Shown piece after piece: positions 29,216 through 36,321 of a stretch of 64,000 nt of DNA; within the stretch, counting starts at the first letter, position 1, and each line of letters begins with the position of its first letter. The position numbers and the translations under genes are program-made. Source of the stretch: Sphingomonas xanthus (GTDB lineage Bacteria; Pseudomonadota; Alphaproteobacteria; Sphingomonadales; Sphingomonadaceae); the NCBI RefSeq assembly GCF_007998985.1, contig NZ_CP041659.1, positions 310,001-374,000 on the forward strand. The letters run 5' to 3'. The notes under the pieces are model-generated. The model saw only the letters and a list, made by a program, of their open reading frames with translations. It was not told the origin of the DNA and ran no database searches.

Positions 29216-29366
29216 GTCTATTCTCCGGTTGAAAAGGGTCATTAACCGAACGCGCGGAACTGGGCCTGTTTCCGACATTTTTTCGAAACGCTTGCCGAGT
29301 GGGCGGAGCCAGTTCTAAACGGACCCGAAACGGCCGGCTGGGGAGCCGGACCACAAGGGGGATAGC

Positions 29367-29936
29367 ATGGGTAAATTACTTGAAAACCTTCACCTCGTAA
29401 TGCTGGTCGGGCTGGTCGCCGCGATTGGCCTGATGATGGGTTTCCACGCCGACACGCTGACCGAAAGTGCGATGCTGCAATGGCTTCACGTCTTCTTCGG
29501 CATCACCTGGATCGGCCTGCTTTACTATTTCAACTTCGTGCAGATACCGACGATGCCTTCGATCCCGGCGGAACTGAAACCGGCGGTCGGCAAATATATC
29601 GCTCCCAAGGCCTTGTTCTTTTTCCGCTGGGGTGCGGCGTTGACCGTGCTCACCGGACTGATCCTTGCCTGGTCAAATGGTTACCTGGTCGAATCGCTGA
29701 CCTATGCCGAAGGCTATCGGCTGATCGGCATCGGCATGTGGCTGGCGATCATCATGGCATTCAACGTCTGGTTCATCATCTGGCCGAACCAGAAAAAGGC
29801 GCTCGGGATGGTTGAAGCCGACGACGCGACCAAGGCCAGCTCGGCGCGCACCGCGATGCTGACAAGCCGTATCAACACGCTGCTGTCGATCCCGATGCTC
29901 TACGCAATGACCACTTTCAGCCCGCTCGGCGGCTGA
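29367..29936 (+). CDS. PuuD-like (urate hydroxylase N-terminal domain) membrane protein
   Basis: The 189-residue integral membrane protein has four to five helices with LQWLHVFFGITWIGLLYYFNFVQ type residues, FFFRWGAALTVLTG and FIIWPNQKKALG. These match the membrane domain of the PuuD family (DUF989), whose full-length members carry a C-terminal cytochrome c that is absent here. Purine breakdown genes are not nearby, so urate oxidation is doubtful; an electron-transfer or structural role is possible. Confidence 0.8.
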   Translation: MGKLLENLHLVMLVGLVAAIGLMMGFHADTLTESAMLQWLHVFFGITWIGLLYYFNFVQIPTMPSIPAELKPAVGKYIAPKALFFFRWGAALTVLTGLILAWSNGYLVESLTYAEGYRLIGIGMWLAIIMAFNVWFIIWPNQKKALGMVEADDATKASSARTAMLTSRINTLLSIPMLYAMTTFSPLGG

Positions 29937-29950
29937 TCGGGCCGGAGGCT

Positions 29951-29973
29951 TGCCGGGACGGACCGTCCCGGCA
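29951..29973. terminator. Palindromic hairpin between convergent genes
   Basis: An 11-bp perfect inverted repeat around a single A (TGCCGGGACGG and its complement) lies between the PuuD-like stop and the pspF stop. It has no T-run on either side, so it is only a probable terminator. Confidence 0.45.
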
Positions 29974-29978
29974 TGCCC

Positions 29979-31025
29979 CTATTCCGGTGCGGATGCAGAC
30001 AGCTGGTGCCGCTTGAGGGCGTGGCGCAGCTGGTCGTAGGTGAGCCCCAGCGCCGTTGCAGTCGTGCGCTGGTTGAAACGGTTACGGGTCAGCGCCTCTT
30101 CCAAAATCTGCTTCTCATAAGCGGCGACCGCCGCGCGCAGGTCTTCGGGGACCTCGACCGGCGCTGGCCCGGCCGCCCGTTCCCCACTGGGCGCCGTGCC
30201 ATGGCCATAAGCCGCCACCTCGACCGCCCCGGCGCTGTCCGGGTCGAGCACCCAGGGCGAGGCAAAGGGATCGAACTGGATGGTATCGATTTCGCGTTCG
30301 GGATCCTCGGCGCGATAGACCGCACGCTCGACCGCGTTGCGAAGCTCGCGGACATTGCCCGGCCAGCGATAGTTTTCCAGTTCGCGCAGCGCCTTGTCAG
30401 TGAAGCCCGGCCAATTGGGCCAGTCGAGCTCGACCGCCATACGCCTTCCGAAATGTTCGGCAAGCAACGGAATATCGCCTTGGCGCGCGCGCAGCGGCGG
30501 CAAGGTCACGACTTCGAACGACAGGCGGTCCAGCAAGTCGGCCCGAAACCTCCCCTGGTCGACCAGCCGCGGCAGATGCTCGTTGGTTGCGGCGACGATC
30601 CGGACATCGACCTGGATCGGCTTCGACGCGCCGATCCGCGTTACCTCGCCATATTCGACGGCGCGAAGCAGGCGATCCTGCGCGGGCGACGAAAGCGTCG
30701 CCAGTTCGTCAAGGAATAGCGTCCCGCCATCGGCTTCCTCGAACCGACCATGTCGCGTTTTCGCGGCGCCGGTAAAGCTTCCGGCTTCATGGCCGAATAG
30801 TTCGGCCTCGATCAGGTTTTCAGGCAGCGCGGCACAGTTCATCGTCACCAGCGGCCCGGCCCATCGGGACGACAGGTGATGGAGCCGCTCGGCGATCAGT
30901 TCCTTGCCCGTGCCCCGCTCGCCGATCACCAGCACGGGACGGTTGAGCGGAGCCGCCCGGCTCGCTCGCTCGACCGCGTCGAGGAACGCCAGACTCTGGC
31001 CGACAAATTGATTAGCGCGTTCCAA
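29979..31025 (-). CDS. pspF: Sigma-54-dependent activator PspF
   Basis: The 348-residue AAA+ activator has Walker A GERGTGKE, the sigma-54 loop as GSFTGA (residues 82-87), Walker B GGTLFLDEL and a C-terminal Fis-type helix-turn-helix (RTTATALGLTYDQLRHALKR). It lacks a receiver domain, as PspF does; PspA inhibits it by direct binding. A TTG at 31025 with AAGGGA ahead is preferred because it aligns with known PspF starts and leaves the upstream operator intergenic; an ATG at 31079 would overlap that operator. Divergent from pspA. Confidence 0.92.
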   Translation of the reverse strand: MERANQFVGQSLAFLDAVERASRAAPLNRPVLVIGERGTGKELIAERLHHLSSRWAGPLVTMNCAALPENLIEAELFGHEAGSFTGAAKTRHGRFEEADGGTLFLDELATLSSPAQDRLLRAVEYGEVTRIGASKPIQVDVRIVAATNEHLPRLVDQGRFRADLLDRLSFEVVTLPPLRARQGDIPLLAEHFGRRMAVELDWPNWPGFTDKALRELENYRWPGNVRELRNAVERAVYRAEDPEREIDTIQFDPFASPWVLDPDSAGAVEVAAYGHGTAPSGERAAGPAPVEVPEDLRAAVAAYEKQILEEALTRNRFNQRTTATALGLTYDQLRHALKRHQLSASAPE

Positions 31026-31053
31026 AAAATCCCTTCCCGGATGAGCCAATATG

Positions 31054-31071
31054 TGGTGGCAAATCCCACCA
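31054..31071 (+). promoter_or_regulatory. Candidate PspF upstream activating sequence
   Basis: The inverted repeat TGGTGG-6 nt-CCACCA lies about 100-118 bp upstream of the expected pspA transcription start, the usual distance for PspF-type enhancers. The stretch between it and the promoter is AT-rich, as expected for DNA bending. Confidence 0.5.
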
Positions 31072-31145
31072 TGTGGCAAGATATTTCAGTCCGCCGTTCA
31101 TCGAAAAATGGTAATTTTCTAAGAAATTCGGCTTTCTTGGAATAT

Positions 31146-31161
31146 TGGCATGATGGATGCA
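31146..31161 (+). promoter_or_regulatory. Sigma-54 promoter of the psp operon
   Basis: The sequence TGGCATGATGGATGCA has GG and GC at the exact 10-nt separation of a -24/-12 element (consensus TGGCACG-N4-TTGCA). It lies 40 bp before pspA and downstream of the inverted repeat, opposite to pspF. Start of transcription would be near 31172. Confidence 0.85.
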
Positions 31162-31200
31162 TAAATGAAAAGTAACAGGGCCGTTTAGTGGAGTGCCTCT

Positions 31201-31869
31201 ATGGGTATCTTTTCCCGCACGCGGGATATTTTCGCAGCCAATATGACCGAGCTGCTCGACCGTGCCGAAGATCCGGCACGGATGATCCGCATGATTATCC
31301 TGGAAATGGAAGAAACGCTGGTCGAGGTTCGCGCTTCGGCCGCCCGTTCGATCGCCGACAGCAAGGAAATGAAGCGCGCACTACTGCGCCTCAGCGACCT
31401 GCAGACCAGCTGGACGGAGAAGGCGGAGCTGGCGCTCAGCAAGGACCGCGACGATCTCGCCAAGGCGGCGCTGATCGAACGGCAAAAGGCGGCCGACATG
31501 GCCGAGGGGCTGAAGGCCGAGTTGGCGTCGATCGAGGAGACCCTGAAAAGCTATGAGGCGGACATTGCCAAGCTGCAGGGGAAGCTGCGAGAGGCGCGGG
31601 CGCGCCAGAATGCGATCGCAACCCGCATCGAAAGCGCGGTCACCCGCGCCCGTACCCGCGAAGTGCTCAACGGCAGCCGCACCGAGGACGCCTTTTCGCG
31701 CTTCGAACAGCTCGAACGCCGCGCGGACTTCGCCGAAGGTCGCGCCGATGCGCTGGGCATGACCGGGCCGAAAAGCCTCGAAGAGGAAATTGCCGAGCTC
31801 AAGGCGACCGACAAGGTCGATGCCGAGCTTGAAGCCATGAAGGCTGCACTCAAGGCCAAGGGGGCATAA
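31201..31869 (+). CDS. pspA: Phage shock protein A
   Basis: The 222-residue coiled-coil protein begins MGIFSRTRDIFAANMTELLDRAEDP, with the amphipathic N-terminal helix and the RMIRMIILEMEETLVEVR block of PspA/IM30. It is an ESCRT-III-like protein that binds stressed inner membrane and holds PspF inactive when unstressed. Helical throughout, normal length. First gene behind the sigma-54 promoter; pspB begins on the next base after its stop. Confidence 0.96.
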   Translation: MGIFSRTRDIFAANMTELLDRAEDPARMIRMIILEMEETLVEVRASAARSIADSKEMKRALLRLSDLQTSWTEKAELALSKDRDDLAKAALIERQKAADMAEGLKAELASIEETLKSYEADIAKLQGKLREARARQNAIATRIESAVTRARTREVLNGSRTEDAFSRFEQLERRADFAEGRADALGMTGPKSLEEEIAELKATDKVDAELEAMKAALKAKGA

Positions 31870-32148
31870 GTGGAAGAGATTGTTGTACCGTTTATTGCGA
31901 TCGTGACGCTGTTCATCGGCCTGCCATGGCTGGTGTTCCATTACATCACCCGCTGGAAGACTGCCGCGACGCTGACCGGATCGGACGAGAAGTTGCTCGA
32001 CGAGTTGCATGACGCCGCTCGTCGCCTCGACGACCGGCTGTGTACGATCGAGCGGATCATGACCGCGGAAAATCCCAACTGGCGGCAGCAGTGCCTGCCC
32101 GAAACCGACCGCCAGCGGCTCCTGTCGGACGGGGAGTATGACCAATGA
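31870..32148 (+). CDS. pspB: Phage shock protein B
   Basis: A 92-residue protein with a GTG start directly after the pspA stop. One N-terminal membrane helix (VPFIAIVTLFIGLPWLVFHY) is followed by a cytoplasmic helix ending in RRLDDRLCTIERIMTAENPNWR, the PspB signature. PspB and PspC sense membrane stress and release PspF from PspA. A polar tail of about 20 residues extends past the E. coli end. Overlaps pspC by 4 nt. Confidence 0.93.
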   Translation: MEEIVVPFIAIVTLFIGLPWLVFHYITRWKTAATLTGSDEKLLDELHDAARRLDDRLCTIERIMTAENPNWRQQCLPETDRQRLLSDGEYDQ

Positions 32149-32540
32149 TCCAGCCTCCCAGCCGGACCAAATTCTACCTGGACAAACGCCACGGCAAGCT
32201 GATGGGCGTCTGCTCCGGGATTGCCGACTACACCGGTCTCGACGTGACGCTGGTGCGCATCATGTTCGTCAGCGCGGTGGTCATGAGCGGCGGTAGCGTG
32301 CTGCCGATCTATTTCATCGCCGGCTTCATCGCCGACGACAAGCCGCGGGAGCTTGCGCTCGAGGACCAGCGGGACGAGGAACATCAGCGGTTTTGGCAGG
32401 GCGTACGCCAATCGCCTGCCCGCACCGCCCGCGACATCCGCAGCCGGATGCGCAACATCGACCGACGGCTGGCCGATATCGAAAGCTATGTCACCACCGA
32501 GAACCGCAGCCTCGCGCGCGAGATCGAGCAGCTGCGCTAG
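32145..32540 (+). CDS. pspC: Phage shock protein C
   Basis: The 131-residue protein has the PspC domain at its N-terminus (KFYLDKRHGKLMGVCSGIADYTGLD, then the hydrophobic VLPIYFIAGFIADDKPR). The C-terminal half forms a helix ending in RRLADIESYVTTENRSLAREI, closely like the ends of the small genes that follow. It is the inner-membrane stress sensor partner of PspB. Start overlaps pspB by 4 nt. Confidence 0.94.
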   Translation: MIQPPSRTKFYLDKRHGKLMGVCSGIADYTGLDVTLVRIMFVSAVVMSGGSVLPIYFIAGFIADDKPRELALEDQRDEEHQRFWQGVRQSPARTARDIRSRMRNIDRRLADIESYVTTENRSLAREIEQLR

Positions 32541-32560
32541 GAAGCTTAGGGGGAAGTTGA

Positions 32561-32851
32561 ATGAGTTTCGGAAATCCCGTGTTCGTCCTTGTAATCGTCG
32601 CCATCTGCATGGGGGCATGGGTCATCACCACCGCGATACGCGCCAAGCATGGCTATCCCTTGACCGACGACTGGGGAAACACCGTTCATCGCAAGGACCC
32701 GGCCGACGATCAGTCCGTCCGCGAGCTGGTTGCCGAAAATGCGCAGCTGAAGTCGACCGTCGGCAAGCTTGAGGAGCGGCTGAAGGTACTTGAACGCATC
32801 GCCACAGATCCGTCACGCCAGCTGGCAGACGATATCGAGCGGCTGCGCTAA
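32561..32851 (+). CDS. PspB-like small membrane/coiled-coil protein 1
   Basis: Ninety-six residues: N-terminal membrane helix (VFVLVIVAICMGAWVITTAI), then AKHGYPLTDDWGNTVHRK and a coiled coil ENAQLKSTVGKLEERLKVL ending ERIATDPSRQLADDIERLR. The last part repeats the ERI-T-(D/E)-LA-EI-LR signature seen in PspB, PspC and the next three genes. It follows pspC by 20 nt in the same operon. No function is known to me; a role with PspB/PspC is inferred. Confidence 0.85.
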   Translation: MSFGNPVFVLVIVAICMGAWVITTAIRAKHGYPLTDDWGNTVHRKDPADDQSVRELVAENAQLKSTVGKLEERLKVLERIATDPSRQLADDIERLR

Positions 32852-32868
32852 GCAGGAGGGAAGCGGAT

Positions 32869-33213
32869 ATGGACCCCGAACTCGCCCAGATTTTCAACTA
32901 TGTCATCCAGCTGCTGCCGGCGATCGTGGCGATCGTCGCGCTCGGCGTTGGAGGATCGCTGCTCCACACCTGGCTGCGCATCAAGAACGGCTATCCGCTG
33001 CAGAATAGCTGGGGCATGGCTATCCACCCCAAGTCCGACAAGGAAGCGATGGAGCGGATCAAGCTGCTCACCACGGAAAATGCGCAGCTGCGCGCCGAAA
33101 TCGGGTCGATGAAGGATCGCATGGAAACCATCGAGCGGATCGTAACCGACCAGCCGTCGCTGCTCGCCCAGGAAATCGACCGGCTGGCGATCGACAAGGG
33201 AGGCCGGGCATGA
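32869..33213 (+). CDS. PspB-like small membrane/coiled-coil protein 2
   Basis: One hundred fourteen residues with a good CAGGAGGG ribosome site. The membrane helix (LLPAIVAIVALGVGGSLLHTW) is followed by IKNGYPLQNSWGMAIHPK, nearly the same block as in protein 1, and a coiled coil TTENAQLRAEIGSMKDRMETI ending ERIVTDQPSLLAQEIDRLA. Proteins 1 and 2 are clearly paralogues over their whole length. Function unknown; operon position implies envelope stress. Confidence 0.85.
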   Translation: MDPELAQIFNYVIQLLPAIVAIVALGVGGSLLHTWLRIKNGYPLQNSWGMAIHPKSDKEAMERIKLLTTENAQLRAEIGSMKDRMETIERIVTDQPSLLAQEIDRLAIDKGGRA

Positions 33214-33494
33214 TTGGTCCCGGCGAAGCCATCGTCGCCCTCATCGTCATCGGCTTGCCGGTCATTGCCTTGACCCTGATCCTGGGACGCTGGTTCAAGC
33301 TGAAGGAAAGGCGGGTCGAGCTCGAGGCCAGCCAGGCCGCCGAACGTGCTGCGCAATATGCAGCGTCCAACGCCGAGCTTGAAGCGCGTGTCCGAGTATT
33401 GGAAAAAATCGTCACCGACGGCGGACTCGAAACCGCCGCGCAGATCGAGGCACTTCGCGCCCCGCGCCTCGGAAAGGGAGACAAGGTCCAGTGA
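33210..33494 (+). CDS. PspB-like small membrane/coiled-coil protein 3
   Basis: Ninety-four residues: membrane helix (IVALIVIGLPVIALTLIL), basic linker WFKLKERRVELEAS, then a helix AELEARVRVLEKIVTDGG and AAQIEALRAPR. It keeps the C-terminal signature but has lost the GYPL-W block of proteins 1 and 2. Overlaps both neighbours by 4 nt, so it is translationally coupled. Function unknown. Confidence 0.82.
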   Translation: MIGPGEAIVALIVIGLPVIALTLILGRWFKLKERRVELEASQAAERAAQYAASNAELEARVRVLEKIVTDGGLETAAQIEALRAPRLGKGDKVQ

Positions 33495-33736
33495 ACCCCT
33501 TTGAAATGGTCGCGATCATCGTCGTGTCGGTGATGATCGCCACGGTGTTGAAGGCCAGATATGGCCATTCCCGTCGGGAAACCGAAGGCGATCTGTCACG
33601 GCAGGACCAGGCGGAAACCCTTCGCCTTCGCGACGAGGTGAAGCAACTCAAGGAGCGGATTCACGTGCTCGAACGGATCGCGGTCGAGAAGGAAGACACG
33701 CTGAGCCGCGAGATCGAGCAATTGCGCGACCGGTAG
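33491..33736 (+). CDS. PspB-like small membrane/coiled-coil protein 4
   Basis: Eighty-one residues, the shortest of the set: membrane helix (MVAIIVVSVMIATVL), a polar Arg-rich linker, then RLRDEVKQLKERIHVLERI and AVEKEDTLSREIEQLRDR. The end is almost the same as that of PspC (LAREIEQLR). It overlaps protein 3 by 4 nt and closes the extended psp operon 20 nt before sufE. Function unknown. Confidence 0.82.
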   Translation: MNPFEMVAIIVVSVMIATVLKARYGHSRRETEGDLSRQDQAETLRLRDEVKQLKERIHVLERIAVEKEDTLSREIEQLRDR

Positions 33737-33756
33737 GCGATAGCTAGGCGGTTGGA

Positions 33757-34176
33757 ATGACCGCCCTGCCCGCCCTTGCCGACCTTGCCGATGAATATGA
33801 ATTCCTCGAGAGCGAGGACCGTTATCGCCTCCTGATCGATTTGGGCCGCAAGCTCGAGCCGATGCCTGATGAATTGAAGACCGATGCCACGAAGGTGCGC
33901 GGCTGTTCGTCATCGACCTGGGTCTATCCGACGCGGCTCGACGATGGCCGGCTGCACTTTCTTGCGGACAGCAATGCGGCGATCACCAAGGGCGTGGTCG
34001 CGCTGATCCTCGCAGCGGTGCAGGACAGGCAGGCGGCCGAGGTCGCGGCGATGGACGTCACCGCGATGCTCGAACCCTTCAACCTCACCCGCGAACTGTC
34101 GTCGAACCGCACGCAGGGCGTCCCCAACATGATCGCGCTGGTCCGCGATACCGCCGCCCGGTTGGCCTCGGCATGA
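33757..34176 (+). CDS. sufE: Cysteine desulfuration protein SufE
   Basis: The 139-residue protein has the SufE active site VRGCSSSTWVYP with Cys50, which accepts sulfur from SufS and hands it to the SufBCD scaffold in Fe-S cluster assembly. YEFLESEDRYRLLIDLGRKL at the N-terminus is typical. No clear ribosome site precedes the ATG; instead GCTAGG lies 8 nt upstream, suggesting its own leaderless promoter within the gap after the psp genes. Overlaps the next gene by 4 nt. Confidence 0.94.
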   Translation: MTALPALADLADEYEFLESEDRYRLLIDLGRKLEPMPDELKTDATKVRGCSSSTWVYPTRLDDGRLHFLADSNAAITKGVVALILAAVQDRQAAEVAAMDVTAMLEPFNLTRELSSNRTQGVPNMIALVRDTAARLASA

Positions 34177-34613
34177 GCGACCCGCGCTTCCCTGCTGGCG
34201 CATTCGACCCGGAAAGTTTTTTCGCCATGGCGCGCAAGGTCGGCCATGGCCGCGCGCTGGGACTTGAGTATCGCCAGTCGGGCGAGAAATGGATTGAACT
34301 GGCGCTGCCATGGCGCGAAGAACTGGTCGGCATTCCCGAGCAGGGCATCCTTGCCTCCGGCGCAATCGTCAGCCTGCTCGATACCTGCGGGGGCGCGTCG
34401 GTGTGGATGGCGCTGGGCCATTTCCAGCCGCTGGTCACCATCGATCTCAGGCTCGACTATCTTCGTCCGGCGGTGAAGGGCGAAACGGTGATAGCCCGCT
34501 GCGAATGCTACAAGCTGACCCGGCAGGTGGCCTTTATCCGCGGCACCGCCCATGGCGGCGATCCCGACCGGCCGATCGCCCAGGCGACCGGCACCTTCAT
34601 GCTGAACCCTTAG
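34173..34613 (+). CDS. PaaI-type hotdog thioesterase
   Basis: The 146-residue hotdog-fold protein shows IPEQGILASGAIVSLLDTCGG followed by TIDLRLDYLRPAVKGETVIA, the standard PaaI/YbgC-like arrangement with the catalytic acid near LLDTCGG. It should hydrolyse acyl-CoA or aryl-CoA thioesters; the substrate is unknown. It begins 4 nt inside the sufE stop and converges on the J-domain gene. Confidence 0.88.
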   Translation: MSDPRFPAGAFDPESFFAMARKVGHGRALGLEYRQSGEKWIELALPWREELVGIPEQGILASGAIVSLLDTCGGASVWMALGHFQPLVTIDLRLDYLRPAVKGETVIARCECYKLTRQVAFIRGTAHGGDPDRPIAQATGTFMLNP

Positions 34614-34620
34614 CCATTCC

Positions 34621-35160
34621 TCAGATCTTGGCGCCGGTTCGCCGCTCCTCGGCCTTGCGAAGCACGTCATAGGCCGCCTTCACCTTCTGGAAGGCGAGCG
34701 CCGCCGCCTCGTCGCCGGGCTTCACGTCGGGGTGAAGTTCCTTCGCAAGCTTGCGATAGGATGCCTTGATCGCCTTGAAATCCGCGTCCGGCTCAAGTTC
34801 CAGCGCGTCGAGCGCGCGCATTTCGTCGCGGCTCCGGCTGCCATCGCCCGCCCCGGCCCAGCCATAATGCGCGCTGCTGCGGAACGCGGACGCGCCGCTT
34901 TCCTCCTCGGCGGCGCGGCGCGCTGCGTCCTCGGCGCTCAGTCCGGCGAAATAATTCCAGTTCTTGTTATATTCGGCGGCGTGCGCCTCACAGAACATCC
35001 ATCGTTCCGGGCTGTTGGGCGCCTTGGGCGCGGGCCGGTCACCCGGCTGGCCGCAGCCTTCGCGGTCGCACAGGCGGACGCGCGTCGCTTCGCGGCTCTT
35101 TGCCCCATAGGGCCGCCAGCGGGGAAAGCCCCAATCGTCGGATCGCGTCGGTTTGGCCAT
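34621..35160 (-). CDS. J-domain protein with N-terminal Cys-rich region
   Basis: The 179-residue protein ends in a J domain (ALDALELEPDADFKAIKASY, KLAKELHPDVKPGDE) with the HPD motif, so it should stimulate a DnaK-type Hsp70. The first half has Cys residues in LCDREGCGQPG and MFCEAHAAEYNKNWNYF that may bind a metal. The domain order (J domain at the C-terminus) is not that of DnaJ itself. This architecture recurs in alphaproteobacteria; its client is unknown. Confidence 0.88.
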   Translation of the reverse strand: MAKPTRSDDWGFPRWRPYGAKSREATRVRLCDREGCGQPGDRPAPKAPNSPERWMFCEAHAAEYNKNWNYFAGLSAEDAARRAAEEESGASAFRSSAHYGWAGAGDGSRSRDEMRALDALELEPDADFKAIKASYRKLAKELHPDVKPGDEAAALAFQKVKAAYDVLRKAEERRTGAKI

Positions 35161-35272
35161 TTGGATTCGAGCCTATCCTGTCATCACCGCCATGGCGAGC
35201 GCCGCCAGACATCCGGGCGCGCCAATCTGACGGCTTCGTCCCTCGCGCACCGCGCAATGACGGAAAAAATTT

Positions 35273-35643
35273 GCCAGGGGACCTGTAAGCCGGGTTCTGT
35301 CCAGCGCCTTCAAGGCACCTGGGCGACCATTCCTCTAGGACGAAGGTTGCCCTTCGCCTCCAGCGACCAACCCGGGCGACGAGCCGGAACAGGCCCATGT
35401 GCCGCCCCTATTCGGTCTTGCACCCGGTGGGGTTTGCCGTGCCGCGGATGTTGCCACCCGCGCGGTGCGCTCTTGCCGCACCCTTTCTCCCTTACCGGCC
35501 CGAAGACCGGCGGTATGCTTTCTGTGGCACTTTCCCTCAAGGGGCGAACCCCCCGGCCGGGCGTTACCCGGCACCGTTATTCCGTGGAGCCCGGACTTTC
35601 CTCGCCTCTCTTGCGAAAGCCGCGGTCGCCCGGTCCCCTGGCG
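35273..35643 (-). ncRNA. rnpB: RNase P RNA (bacterial class A)
   Basis: Read on the minus strand, the RNA has the universal GAGGAAAGTCCGGGCTCC core near its 5' side, the ACAGAA...P4-type segment AGAGCGCACCGC and the conserved 3' end GACAGAACCCGGCTTACAGG. The termini form helix P1: GCCAGGGGACC (35632-35642) pairs with GGTCCCCTGGC (35273-35283). About 370 nt. It is the catalytic subunit that trims tRNA 5' leaders; its protein partner rnpA lies 10 kb away. Confidence 0.96.
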
Positions 35644-35649
35644 AGTGGG

Positions 35650-35678
35650 GATATAGGAGCTAATTGCGGCGGTTTCGA
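35650..35678 (-). promoter_or_regulatory. Candidate rnpB promoter
   Basis: On the minus strand CCTATATC matches the alphaproteobacterial -10 (GCTANAWC) with a weak -35 TCGAAA 17 nt ahead of the TATATC hexamer. It would start transcription at about 35643, where helix P1 of the RNA begins. Confidence 0.55.
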
Positions 35679-35698
35679 GGGGTGAATTCAGGGGGCAG

Positions 35699-35728
35699 AA
35701 TGTCCGCAATGGGTGGAAAGCGGACATT
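35699..35728 (+). repeat. Short palindromic repeat, copy 1
   Basis: AATGTCCGC and GCGGACATT form a perfect 9-bp inverted repeat around AATGGGTGGAAA. Related copies occur at 36024 and 36322 in the same direction. Confidence 0.75.
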
Positions 35729-35761
35729 GCGATGCCCGGCAATTGCCGCCACTGTGAGGCG

Positions 35762-36025
35762 ATGTGGAATGTTCCGGACGTTCGGCTCCTTTGGGCCTTG
35801 GGCGCAATCCTTCTCGTCCTGGGAGGCTTTGGTATATTTGCGGCTGGCGCAATTGTCGGATTGCCAATTCTCTTGGGCGCTGCCGCGCTAGGACTCTCGG
35901 TAGAAGAAAGCCTTTGGATCCTCGTCTACGCGGCTCCTATTTGGGCGCCGATTGGCGCCGGAATGGGTATGCTTGTGACTTCGAACTTCATGAAGGGCTT
36001 TCGCGCCAAACCGCCAAAATCCTAA
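35762..36025 (+). CDS. Small hydrophobic protein, function unknown
   Basis: An 87-residue frame with two to three hydrophobic stretches (LLWALGAILLVLGGFGIFAAGAIVG region, then LWILVYAAPIWAPIGAGMGM) and a basic C-terminus. GAGG just upstream is a possible ribosome site; a longer start at 35732 exists. The coding segment is less GC-rich than its neighbours, and a repeat copy begins inside its stop codon. It may be a horizontally acquired or decaying gene; no family was recognised. Confidence 0.45.
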   Translation: MWNVPDVRLLWALGAILLVLGGFGIFAAGAIVGLPILLGAAALGLSVEESLWILVYAAPIWAPIGAGMGMLVTSNFMKGFRAKPPKS

Positions 36026-36054
36026 TGTCCGCACATGGGTGCAAGTCGGACGCT
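36024..36054 (+). repeat. Short palindromic repeat, copy 2 (degenerate)
   Basis: Begins AATGTCCGC as in copy 1, then ACATGGGTGCAAG and TCGGAC, so the right arm has diverged. It overlaps the stop of the small hydrophobic gene. Confidence 0.6.
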
Positions 36055-36088
36055 AACCGCACCCATGATCCTTCGGCTATAGCGTAAT

Positions 36089-36301
36089 TTAAAGACCCAA
36101 GCCCGTACTGTCTGGTGAAGGTAACTTTGAGTAGGTTGAGCCTTCGGCCCATGTCCCATCGGCCTCCCGCGATAAGTGGTCCTCGTTCTGCCAATTGTTG
36201 GCTGGGCCGGGCCTTTCCCGCCGCGAACCGTGTATCATGGCCCACAGCGCGAGACCGAGAGTTATGGCTCCGAGTAGAAGTTTCAGCGTCATCACGAGCA
36301 T
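36089..36301 (-). CDS. Small single-TM protein, function unknown
   Basis: A 70-residue frame from the ATG at 36301 with AGAGGG about 6 nt ahead. One membrane helix (LKLLLGAITLGLALWAMIHG) is followed by a polar tail with ERPGPANNWQNEDHL and a Gly/Ser-rich end. Composition is less GC-rich than flanking core genes. A repeat copy lies just upstream of its start. Existence is supported by the ribosome site and clean topology only. Confidence 0.45.
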   Translation of the reverse strand: MLVMTLKLLLGAITLGLALWAMIHGSRRERPGPANNWQNEDHLSREADGTWAEGSTYSKLPSPDSTGLGL

Positions 36302-36321
36302 TGATACCCTCTTGGCCCAAG

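Noticed and set aside
35100-35720. Several ORFs across 35.1-35.7 kb on both strands
   Set aside because: They lie on the RNase P RNA gene, whose conserved core and P1 helix explain the sequence.
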